In this document: positions 57,000 through 64,000 of the stretch, in pieces
Position numbering within the stretch: position 1 is the first letter of the stretch
Layout: each line of letters begins with the position of its first letter
Program-made: the position numbers and the translations under genes
Assembly (NCBI GenBank): GCA_021740645.1
Contig: JAIOZL010000002.1
Span: 186,001-250,000 of the forward strand
Reading direction: 5' to 3'
Length of the DNA stretch: 64,000 bases
Origin: Bacteroidales bacterium
Lineage (GTDB): Bacteria; Bacteroidota; Bacteroidia; Bacteroidales; JAADJA01
Notes under the pieces: generated by a model
The model's input: the letters and a program-made list of their open reading frames with translations, nothing else
Databases searched by the model: none
What the model was told of the DNA's origin: nothing

Positions 57000-57791
57000 T
57001 TATCTTTTTTTTACCAGGCTTTTTGCAATTCTTTTCCTTATTTTTTCTTCTGGCGGGGGAGGCCCGGCAACTATTTTTTTCCCGTCAATAAATATTGAAT
57101 CAGTAGTTCCCCACTCATTAAAAATGGTTTTATCAGAAGTATCCACTTCTTCCAGTTCCACCCTGTCACCAAATTCCCACGCCACATTTCTGGTTCGTAA
57201 GCACGAAAGGTTCATGGCAGTGCACCATCCACTGGTCAAACAGCTCACATGAACTTTATCCTTTGATTTTTGAGGCATTTTTGCCTGTTTGTTCCAACCT
57301 GGGGGTTCTGCATCCCCGGCTAGTTTCTTCCAAAGTAACAGATCACCTAAAAATCCCTTGCGTTCAACAGTTAAATATCCGCGTTTTTTGTACCAGGAAG
57401 CTTTCATCCAAACAGGTAAAGAGGTTCCCCAGGCTACAATGCCTTTTGCCCCAATTTCAGCAACATCCTCTTCGGCAGCTTTTAGAAGCGCAGTTCCCAT
57501 TCCTCGTTTTTGAAAGTTGCCATAGCCCTGCAAATTGCTATGCACCCATATGCAGCCTATGAAATAAAGATCTTTGCCTTTAACCCATGAATGTTCGATG
57601 GGAAAATATTGTATAAGTCCGGCCACCACACCTTCATCAGAAAGGGCAAGTTTCACACGGAGTCCATTGTCTTTCATTTTATTATACCATGCCTCTTTCA
57701 TTGCTACCGCTTCTGTCATTTCTTCAGAATGATGCTCCAGGCAATGGAAATATGTATGCTTATACTCTTCAGTAAGGTTGATGATTTTCAT
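57000..57791 (-). CDS. GNAT acetyltransferase fused to a YoaP-like thioredoxin-fold domain
   Basis: A 263-residue protein. The N-terminal GNAT domain (about 1-155) has the acetyl-CoA loop QKRGMGTALLKAAEEDV and an IGCIWVHSNLQGYG strand. The C-terminal part (from about 178) resembles the YoaP family: HVSCLTSGWCTAMNLSCL with Cys184, Cys190 and Cys197, then VELEEVDTSDKTIFNEWGTTDSIFIDGKKI. The Cys set suggests thiol or metal chemistry. Substrate unknown. It lies between the A2M gene and the divergent M14 peptidase. Confidence 0.78.
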   Translation of the reverse strand: MKIINLTEEYKHTYFHCLEHHSEEMTEAVAMKEAWYNKMKDNGLRVKLALSDEGVVAGLIQYFPIEHSWVKGKDLYFIGCIWVHSNLQGYGNFQKRGMGTALLKAAEEDVAEIGAKGIVAWGTSLPVWMKASWYKKRGYLTVERKGFLGDLLLWKKLAGDAEPPGWNKQAKMPQKSKDKVHVSCLTSGWCTAMNLSCLRTRNVAWEFGDRVELEEVDTSDKTIFNEWGTTDSIFIDGKKIVAGPPPPEEKIRKRIAKSLVKKR

Positions 57792-57867
57792 AATGTAAAT
57801 GTGTGAGCCAATATATAAATAGATTTTATGGCAAAAAGTTCAATATTGGGGAATATTTAAACAATAG

Positions 57868-57875
57868 TATTTTTG
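57868..57875 (+). promoter_or_regulatory. -7 box (TAttTTTG) for the M14 peptidase gene
   Basis: TATTTTTG, 82 nt before the ATG at 57958, implying a long 5' leader. Confidence 0.4.
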
Positions 57876-57957
57876 TTTTCAGCACAATTTCAACTAATTT
57901 GCGCAACTTAAAGTTCTTACTTCGTGTCTGATTATAAATGTTTAAACAAAAAATAAA

Positions 57958-60306
57958 ATGAGGTATCTATTTACAATTTTTCTTGCGTGCTTATTTTCAT
58001 TTGTCTATTCACAGCAGGAAACTTATTCAAGAGTTAAAGTTTTTGCCAATGAAACACAACTTACTGCATTGGCGGCTGAAGGAATTGATGTAACAGAAGG
58101 TAATCTTAAAAAAGGAACATTCCTTATTTGTGATTATTCCGAAACTGAAATTGCTAAAATTCAGGGCCTGGGTTTACAATATGAAATTCTGATTGAAGAT
58201 GTATCCAAAGATTTTGTGGAAAGGAACATTGGTAAATCAACCAATGTAGATGACTACAAGGGGACATCAGAATGGATGGTTCCTGAAAATTTCGAGTTCG
58301 GGTCGATGACAGGTCATGCCACATACCAGGAAGTCGTTGATCATCTTGACAATATGTTTGATCTTTTCCCCAACCTGATCACCGAAAAAGTAAGTATTGG
58401 TCAATCCATCGAAGGTCGTGATCTTTGGATGGTAAAGATTTCTGATAATCCCGGGACGAGCGAAACAGAACCCCAGGTATTATATACAGCATTGCACCAC
58501 GCGCGAGAACCTGCTGGCTTAATGACCCTGGTTTATTATATGTATTATTTGCTCGAGAACTACGATAATGATCCATTTATCGAAACTTTGGTCAATAATA
58601 CAGAGATGTATTTTGTTCCGGTAATTAATCCTGATGGATATGTTTATAACCAAACCACTAATCCAAACGGGGGTGGTATGTGGCGTAAAAACAGGCGCGA
58701 TAACAGCGGTACTTCCTGCACAGGTGTGGATATAAACCGAAATTACGGGTATATGTGGGGATTGGATAATGTGGGGTCGTCACCCGATCCTTGCGATGAA
58801 ACCTATCGCGGTGAATCAGCTTTTTCCGAACCAGAAACCCAGGCCATCAGAGATTTTTGTGAAGACCATGAGTTTGTTAACGCTTTGAATTACCATACCC
58901 ATGGTAACCTCCTTCTCTATGCCTGGGGGTATACTGAAGACCTTTGTGAGGATGATGCCCTTTATTTTGCACATTCTACCATCTATACTGCTGATAACAA
59001 CTATACATATGGTGCCGGGAGTACAACAATTTATCCGACCAATGGTGGATCGGATGACTGGATGTATGGTGAGCAGACCACAAAACCAAAGATACTTGCG
59101 TATACTCCCGAATTAGGTGGAGGAAATGATGGATTTTGGTGTGATCTTGACCGCATCATTCCTATCGCCCAGGAAAACATGATCATGAACATTCTGGTTG
59201 CTGCTTTTGCAGGAAACTATTATGATGTGCAGGAAACAGCTCCTACCATATTTGATGAAGTGAATGGGGATATTACTTTTGATATTACAAGACTGGGACT
59301 TCAGGAGGGGAATGTGACAATTTCTCTGAATGCGATCGGTAATAATATTGCCTCCGTGGGTGAACCATTAATTGTCGAAAACCTGGATTTGCTTGAATCA
59401 GAAACAGGAACAATTCCTTTTACCCTTGTTCCCGGCATACTTTCAGGCCATGAATTCAAATTTCAGATAGCTATTGATAATGGTGATTATATTACATATG
59501 ATACACTGAGTAAAATATTCGGAACGGCTTTGCCTCTTTTTGAAGACAATTGTAATACACTTGAAAATTGGGTTTCCCCGGTATGGGATGTAACCACATC
59601 TACTTTTGTTTCGCCACCTGGCTCAATTACTGATTCTCCTTTTGGGGATTATCAAAACAACCAGATGAATGCAATTATTTTAACGGAAGAAGTTGACCTA
59701 TCCAATTATGGTTATGCCCAGCTTACATTTAATGCCAAATGGGAAATTGAACAGGGCTGGGACTATGTGCAACTCATGATCTCAGATAATGGAGGAATAA
59801 ACTGGACTGCCCTTGAAGGTAATTATACCGTTACCGGAAACAGTAACCAGGCCCAGGGTGAACCTTTGTATGATGGTTTCCAGACTACCTGGGTGCAAGA
59901 GGAAATTGACCTTACCGATTATATTGGCTCCATAGTAAAATTCAGGTTTATATTAAAGAGTGATAGCTATGTTACGGAAGATGGTTTTTATTTTGATGAC
60001 TTTACCGTGTTGGGTGTAGAAATGGCTTATACCGGTGTGGAGAATCCTTCATCCTATATCCAGGCTTTGTCAGATGCGGTTCCTAATCCTGCCTCAGGGT
60101 CAATTAATATATACATGAATCATCCTATGAGTGATGCACGAATTGACGTGTATAACCTTTCAGGACAGCATGTGTATCAGCTGCAGCTGTATGGTACTGA
60201 ATCTAAAGTGACTATTCCTGTAGCAGACTGGACATCGGGTATATATTTTTACCAGTTGGATAGTGCCGGTGCAAAAAGTGAAATGAAAAAATTCATTGTT
60301 TTATAA
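57958..60306 (+). CDS. T9SS-exported M14 zinc carboxypeptidase
   Basis: The 782-residue protein has a signal peptide (1-19), a propeptide-like region to about 105, and an M14 carboxypeptidase domain (about 118-415). Zn ligands are His181 and Glu184 (HHAREPAG) and His313 (NYHTHGN); the catalytic Glu is 385 (TPELGG). A beta region follows, then a jelly-roll/MAM-like domain (about 520-680, ISDNGGINWTALEG) and a C-terminal T9SS sorting domain from about 705 (VPNPASGSINIYM, YNLSGQHVYQL, SGIYFYQL, KKFIVL). It should be secreted by the GldKLMN machine and trim peptides at the surface. A terminator follows. Confidence 0.92.
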   Translation: MRYLFTIFLACLFSFVYSQQETYSRVKVFANETQLTALAAEGIDVTEGNLKKGTFLICDYSETEIAKIQGLGLQYEILIEDVSKDFVERNIGKSTNVDDYKGTSEWMVPENFEFGSMTGHATYQEVVDHLDNMFDLFPNLITEKVSIGQSIEGRDLWMVKISDNPGTSETEPQVLYTALHHAREPAGLMTLVYYMYYLLENYDNDPFIETLVNNTEMYFVPVINPDGYVYNQTTNPNGGGMWRKNRRDNSGTSCTGVDINRNYGYMWGLDNVGSSPDPCDETYRGESAFSEPETQAIRDFCEDHEFVNALNYHTHGNLLLYAWGYTEDLCEDDALYFAHSTIYTADNNYTYGAGSTTIYPTNGGSDDWMYGEQTTKPKILAYTPELGGGNDGFWCDLDRIIPIAQENMIMNILVAAFAGNYYDVQETAPTIFDEVNGDITFDITRLGLQEGNVTISLNAIGNNIASVGEPLIVENLDLLESETGTIPFTLVPGILSGHEFKFQIAIDNGDYITYDTLSKIFGTALPLFEDNCNTLENWVSPVWDVTTSTFVSPPGSITDSPFGDYQNNQMNAIILTEEVDLSNYGYAQLTFNAKWEIEQGWDYVQLMISDNGGINWTALEGNYTVTGNSNQAQGEPLYDGFQTTWVQEEIDLTDYIGSIVKFRFILKSDSYVTEDGFYFDDFTVLGVEMAYTGVENPSSYIQALSDAVPNPASGSINIYMNHPMSDARIDVYNLSGQHVYQLQLYGTESKVTIPVADWTSGIYFYQLDSAGAKSEMKKFIVL

Positions 60307-60326
60307 TAAATAATATTTGATATTTT

Positions 60327-60359
60327 AAGTCCCGGTAATTTTAATTGCCGGGACTTTTT
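60327..60359 (+). terminator. Rho-independent terminator after the M14 peptidase
   Basis: A 9-bp GC-rich stem (60327-60335 with 60348-60356), a 12-nt loop that can pair further, and a T5 tail. Confidence 0.9.
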
Positions 60360-60460
60360 GTTGGTAATTGCCTTAAAAACTTTATCATTACAGCATTTTT
60401 TAAAGTCAGCAAATACTAATTTTACGAATTCTTAAGTTATTAGAAGTTTAGATAGAGACT

Positions 60461-61732
60461 ATGAATAAAAAGAGAGTTATCGAAATTTTCCTCCTGGTTA
60501 CTGCTGCTGCGTTGATCATCATTTATGCAAAAACCCCAAACCCGGAAAATACTACCTCACTTACCGAAGAGCTTATTATCAAACCTGTCGACCACCAAAT
60601 GGAATATGGGATCATTACGGATTCTTTATTGGTGATAAAAGATAAAGTTAAGAAAAACCAGTTTCTTGCAGATATCCTGCTTAACTACCAGGTAGATTAT
60701 AAAGACATTGACAATCTTGCCAAACGATCAAAAGAGGTATTTGACGTGAGGAGGATAAGGGCGGGAAATAACTACACAATTTTATGCAACAACGACTCTC
60801 TTCCCAAAGCCTGTTATTTTATCTATGAAAATTCACCTACTGAGTACATAGTTTTTGATTTAAGGGATTCATTGCATATACACATGGGAAAGAAGGATAT
60901 TGAAACGCGACTGGTTACAACTTCAGGGCTTATTAATTCCTCCTTGTGGAATGCGATGGTCGACAATCATTCTGATCCTAACCTGGCGAATGAATTGTCT
61001 GAAATTTATGCCTGGACCATCGACTTTTTTGGGATTCAAAAAGGGGATTCGTATAAAGTGATTTATGAGGAGCTTTATGTGGAGGGTGAACCCATCGGGA
61101 TAGGGAAAGTGCATGCCGCTTTATTTAACCATGCTGATTTTGATTATTACTCTTTTTATTTTGTAAGCGATAGTGGTGGCGATTACTATGATGATGAGGC
61201 CAACAGCATGCGTCGGACCTTTTTGAAAGCACCCCTTAAGTTCAAGCGGATCAGCTCCCGTTTTTCGTACAACCGTTTGCACCCCGTTTTGAAAAAAAGG
61301 ATGCCCCATACCGGGGTTGACTATGCTGCTGATGTGGGGACACCGGTGCACAGTGTCGGTGATGGGGAGGTAGTCTTTGCCCGTAAAAAAGGAGCGAATG
61401 GGAACATCGTCAAAGTGAAACATAACGGAACCTATACTACGGCCTATCTTCATCTCTCAAAATTTGGCAAAGGAATAAAAGAGGGCAGTCATGTGAAACA
61501 GGGCGACGTAATTGGCTATGTAGGAAGTACCGGCAGAAGTACAGGTCCTCATCTCGACTTCAGGTTTTACCGTAACGGCGAACCTGTGGATCCATTAAAG
61601 GTGAAATCACCTCCAGCCAAACCGGTTGACTCTGCTTACCTGGATCAATATAAATTGTTGGTGAAGGAATATCAATTAAAACTGGATTCAATCGTGTTGC
61701 CTGCTGATGCTTCATTTGCTGAGGTGAATTGA
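60461..61732 (+). CDS. M23-family peptidase (LytM domain) with variant zinc site
   Basis: The 423-residue protein has an N-terminal signal/anchor helix (about 6-22), a periplasmic region with LysM/OapA-like beta structure (YQVDYKDIDNLAKRSKEVFDVRRIRAGNNY), and a LytM domain (about 262-385). The first zinc pair is His283 and Asp287 (HTGVD), the general His is His331 (YLHLS), but the usual HLH motif reads HLDF (His364, Asp366): Asp replaces the second-site His. Catalysis on peptidoglycan cross-bridges is plausible if Asp can bind zinc; otherwise it would be an EnvC/NlpD-like activator. Confidence 0.88.
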   Translation: MNKKRVIEIFLLVTAAALIIIYAKTPNPENTTSLTEELIIKPVDHQMEYGIITDSLLVIKDKVKKNQFLADILLNYQVDYKDIDNLAKRSKEVFDVRRIRAGNNYTILCNNDSLPKACYFIYENSPTEYIVFDLRDSLHIHMGKKDIETRLVTTSGLINSSLWNAMVDNHSDPNLANELSEIYAWTIDFFGIQKGDSYKVIYEELYVEGEPIGIGKVHAALFNHADFDYYSFYFVSDSGGDYYDDEANSMRRTFLKAPLKFKRISSRFSYNRLHPVLKKRMPHTGVDYAADVGTPVHSVGDGEVVFARKKGANGNIVKVKHNGTYTTAYLHLSKFGKGIKEGSHVKQGDVIGYVGSTGRSTGPHLDFRFYRNGEPVDPLKVKSPPAKPVDSAYLDQYKLLVKEYQLKLDSIVLPADASFAEVN

Positions 61733-61764
61733 TAAACTTTTTTGGCTGATATCAATGGAGAGGA

Positions 61765-62754
61765 TCAATCCATATCCGCTTCATAATGCAATCCTATTAT
61801 ATCTTTTACATGGTCAATTATCCTGATCAGATCCAGGCTTAGGCCGGGAGGTAGTTTTTTGCTGAAGGTGGCCTTATTTAAGAGGCATTGATTCACCTCG
61901 TCAATCTCATAAATATATCCGTTGCCGGCATAGGGCAGATCAAAGACTTCTTTCTCCTCCCCGTTTTTTTGAAGTGTGATCTTTTCCGAATGATGCCACC
62001 TGCTGTGTATTTTAATGCTTCCTTTATTCCCGTATATGATGGCCTCAATGGGGGTGTCGGCCTCAAAATTCGATTCAAGCATGGCACTGGCCTCATTCTT
62101 ATAATCAAACAGCATGGCACAATAACTGTCGACACTGGTTTCCGACATCCTGGCTATAGCTTTAATTTCCGATGGAGAACCTAAAACCTCAAGGCTTAAA
62201 TAGATGGGGTAAATGCCGATATCCAGCAAGGAACCACCGCCCAAGTTTTTATTGAAGATCCTGCCCATAGGATCAAACTTTGCTTTAAACCCAAAATCGG
62301 CATGAAGAAACAGAATATCTCCGATGGTTTTTGAACCCAGGAGTTCAAATAGTTTTACCGTGGCCGGAATAAAACGGGTCCACATCCCTTCCATGATAAA
62401 TAATTTTCTGGATGCAGCCTCTTTAAACATGGATTGAACTTCACGGGTATTCATCCCCATGGGCTTTTCGCACAATACCGACTTTCCGTGCTGCAGGCAC
62501 ATCATCGTGTTTTCGTAATGGAAGGTATGTGGGGTAGCAACATATACCACATCGATTGCATCATCCTTTGCAAGTTCTTCATACGATCCGTAGTATTTTT
62601 CGGTATGAAACCTTTGGCTGAATTGTTTGGCTTTCATTTGTTCTCTTGATGCCACTGCATGAAGAATGGCATTTTCTGATCGCTGTATATCCTCTGCAAA
62701 TCTTTCTGCAATTTGGCCCAGGCCAATGATTCCCCAGTTTATTTTTTTGGTCAT
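61765..62754 (-). CDS. Gfo/Idh/MocA-family NAD(P)-dependent oxidoreductase
   Basis: 329 residues from ATG 62754 (MTKKINWGIIGLGQIA); upstream in-frame codons to 62877 encode a non-conserved stretch and a -7 box lies inside. The Rossmann motif is GLGQIAERF, and the EKP catalytic Lys lies in SVLCEKPMGMN. The alpha/beta C-terminal sheet begins near GDILFLHADFGFKAK. Family enzymes act on sugars, inositols or trans-dihydrodiols; substrate unknown. A single-gene unit. Confidence 0.9.
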   Translation of the reverse strand: MTKKINWGIIGLGQIAERFAEDIQRSENAILHAVASREQMKAKQFSQRFHTEKYYGSYEELAKDDAIDVVYVATPHTFHYENTMMCLQHGKSVLCEKPMGMNTREVQSMFKEAASRKLFIMEGMWTRFIPATVKLFELLGSKTIGDILFLHADFGFKAKFDPMGRIFNKNLGGGSLLDIGIYPIYLSLEVLGSPSEIKAIARMSETSVDSYCAMLFDYKNEASAMLESNFEADTPIEAIIYGNKGSIKIHSRWHHSEKITLQKNGEEKEVFDLPYAGNGYIYEIDEVNQCLLNKATFSKKLPPGLSLDLIRIIDHVKDIIGLHYEADMD

Positions 62755-62796
62755 AATATTCTTTAGAAGTAAAGAGGTATTTTTTTGATATTTGAC

Positions 62797-62804
62797 CAAA
62801 AATA
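62797..62804 (-). promoter_or_regulatory. -7 box (TAttTTTG) for the Gfo/Idh/MocA gene
   Basis: Minus-strand TATTTTTG, 42 nt before the ATG at 62754; supports the shorter start. Confidence 0.5.
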
Positions 62805-62948
62805 AACTTTTTAAGAAAATTATTAACAGGCCTGGTAAAATTTTGTTGAATAAACCGGCTTGCGGTGCAAACCCCAAGGCTGTTGCAGGACCTGGTCTGC
62901 GTTATTTCAATTCCTTCTAGAAGGATTGGCCATAGCCTCAAATTATAA

Positions 62949-63081
62949 GAGGCCGTCTCAAAACTTGCCAAATCATCATTGCAAGCGAAGGGAAACAACC
63001 GGTAATACTCTTTTTACCTGCGAGATTGCTTCAGCCATTCTTCCTTTACAATGACGATAATCTGAATTTTGAGAAAGCCTC
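62949..63081. repeat. 133-bp nested imperfect palindrome (REP/MITE-like)
   Basis: The outer arms GAGGCCGTCTCAAAA (62949-62963) and its complement (63067-63081) match at 13 of 15 bases. Inside lies a weaker pair containing TCATTGC-like and GAAGCAATC-like strings, and the centre is GGTAA...TTACC. The inner string resembles the 'CATTGCGAG...GAAGCAATC' intergenic repeats I recall from many genomes. One copy here; no open frame, so a non-autonomous element or a folded RNA. Confidence 0.6.
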
Positions 63082-63118
63082 GTATATACTATATAATGAA
63101 TTTGTACTGTCCTGACGA

Positions 63119-64000
63119 TTATTTATAAGCCTGGATACCCGTAATTTCGTTTCCGGTGATCAACAAATGAACATCATGGGTACCTTCATAAGTAATCACC
63201 GATTCAAGGTTCATCATATGGCGCATCATCGGGTAATCGTTAGTGATTCCCATAGCCCCAAGAATTTGCCTCAGGTTACGGGCAATGTCAAGGGCCATGG
63301 CAACATTGTTTCGTTTGGCCATGGATACCATTGCCGGTGTCGATTTACCCTCGTTTCGTAAGGTCCCCAATCGCCATGCAAGCAGTTGTGCTTTTGTTAT
63401 TTCTGTTAAAGCTTCGGCGAGCTTTTTCTGCTGCAATTGAAAAGAAGCTATTGGTTTTCCGAACTGATACCTTTCAAGCGAGTATTTAAGTGCAACGTCG
63501 TAGCAGTCAGCTGCGGCACCAATAGCTCCCCAGGCTATGCCATACCGGGCCGAATTCAAACAACTTAACGGTCCTTTCAGGCCTTTCACATGGGGAAAAA
63601 TATTTTCTTTGGGAACTTTAACATTATCAAACACAAGCTCACCTGTAACCGATGCACGAAGCGACCATTTGCCATGGGTTTCAGGTGCTGTCAGCCCTGC
63701 CATCCCTTTTTCCACTACCATTCCCCTGACAATACCCATTTCATCTTTTGCCCAGACCACTGCAATATCAGCAATAGTTGAGTTCGTGATCCACATTTTA
63801 GCGCCATTAAGTAAATAATGATCTCCTTTGTCCTTAATGGTCGAGGACATACTTCCCGGGTCTGAGCCATGATTCGGTTCAGTTAAGCCAAAACATCCAA
63901 TAATTTCGCCGGCTGCCAGGCGTGGGAGGTATTTCATTTTTTGGTCTTCGCTGCCGAATTCATAAATCGGAAACATCACAAGACTTGTTTGCACAGAGGC
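63119..64000 (-). CDS. Glutaryl-CoA-dehydrogenase-like acyl-CoA dehydrogenase (5' end outside window)
   Basis: 293 codons to the stop at 63119; the frame stays open to the right edge, so the N-terminal ~100 residues are missing. Present are the FAD segment GCFGLTEPNHGSDPGSM, the WITNSTIADIAVVWAK strand, ARYGIAWGAIGAAADCYDVALKY, the RYQFGKPIASFQLQQ helix and the catalytic Glu in TYEGTHDVHLLITG. The TEPNHGSD and YEGTHD patterns match glutaryl-CoA dehydrogenase, which oxidises and decarboxylates glutaryl-CoA to crotonyl-CoA in lysine/tryptophan catabolism; other short-chain dehydrogenases cannot be excluded. Confidence 0.88.
   Translation of the reverse strand, partial: ASVQTSLVMFPIYEFGSEDQKMKYLPRLAAGEIIGCFGLTEPNHGSDPGSMSSTIKDKGDHYLLNGAKMWITNSTIADIAVVWAKDEMGIVRGMVVEKGMAGLTAPETHGKWSLRASVTGELVFDNVKVPKENIFPHVKGLKGPLSCLNSARYGIAWGAIGAAADCYDVALKYSLERYQFGKPIASFQLQQKKLAEALTEITKAQLLAWRLGTLRNEGKSTPAMVSMAKRNNVAMALDIARNLRQILGAMGITNDYPMMRHMMNLESVITYEGTHDVHLLITGNEITGIQAYK

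Larger units (their letters stand above)
62755..63118. other. Intergenic region with a 14-bp palindrome and a 133-bp imperfect palindrome
   Basis: No gene is supported. It holds the oxidoreductase promoter, a perfect 14-bp palindrome (TCCTTCTAGAAGGA, 62912-62925) and the 133-bp imperfect palindrome at 62949-63081. Confidence 0.6.

Noticed and set aside
62755..62998. Upstream extension of the oxidoreductase and a 139-residue minus-strand frame
   Set aside because: The conserved Rossmann start is at 62754, the -7 box lies inside the extension, and the 139-residue frame runs into a palindromic repeat.

Overview
The window comes from a Bacteroidota chromosome, most like a free-living or uncultured Bacteroidales/Marinilabiliales-type lineage. 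The evidence is the PorP/SprF-gldKLMN type IX secretion (T9SS)/gliding core, gldE and gldD behind mutY-ssb, two proteins with C-terminal T9SS sorting domains, an alpha2-type glycyl-tRNA synthetase, the 29-residue bS22/mS38-like ribosomal protein, and Bacteroidota -7 promoter boxes (TAnnTTTG) ahead of many genes. DNA is AT-rich throughout. I see no prophage, insertion sequence, CRISPR array, rRNA or tRNA. It reads as conserved chromosome with a few lineage-specific patches.

Layout. 1-4.6 kb: a minus-strand set (double-rhodanese lipoprotein, OprO/P-type porin, edge-truncated exported rhodanese) beside two convergent Crp/Fnr regulators, with a perfect CRP-like palindrome ahead of the second. 4.7-6.3 kb: pssA and tatC. 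6.4-13.2 kb, minus strand: HU, the bS22-like protein, rng, trpS, hflX, lnt and an alpha/beta hydrolase. 13.4-17 kb, plus strand: mutY, ssb, gldE, gldD. 17-28 kb, minus strand: YitT protein, zinc ribbon, M48 lipoprotein, glyS, a GT-C-like membrane protein, leuS, DUF3108 protein and a T9SS cargo protein. 28.4-34.6 kb, plus strand: PorP/SprF protein and gldK, L, M, N, closed by a strong terminator. 34.6-38.6 kb: recG and two unrecognised membrane proteins. 39-44 kb: pheT, a nucleotide-sugar dehydrogenase and a DUF218 protein. 44-49.3 kb: sigma-54 activator, lptE, TPR-like protein, secG, then groES-groEL. 49.4-64 kb: DUF4468 and DUF2237 proteins, a 2039-residue alpha-2-macroglobulin, a GNAT-YoaP protein, a T9SS-exported M14 carboxypeptidase, an M23 peptidase, a Gfo/Idh/MocA oxidoreductase, a 133-bp imperfect palindrome and an edge-truncated glutaryl-CoA-dehydrogenase-like gene.

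How the genes connect. Envelope biogenesis and secretion dominate: PssA (phospholipid), Lnt (lipoprotein acylation), LptE (LPS export), SecG and TatC (inner-membrane export), and GldK/L/M/N with GldD/E and PorP (T9SS motor, ring and partners). T9SS clients (the 463-residue protein and the M14 peptidase) and many lipoproteins lie in the same window. Translation and folding are covered by four aminoacyl-tRNA synthetases, HflX, the bS22-like protein and GroESL.

The most useful second-look items are the 29-residue ribosomal protein, three genes whose ATG lies exactly 6 nt after a perfect -7 box (probable leaderless mRNAs), the rhodanese/porin/Crp-Fnr locus, repeats in GldL, the nested palindrome near 63 kb, and active-site substitutions in the alpha-2-macroglobulin and the M23 peptidase. 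No clearly new multi-gene system is evident.
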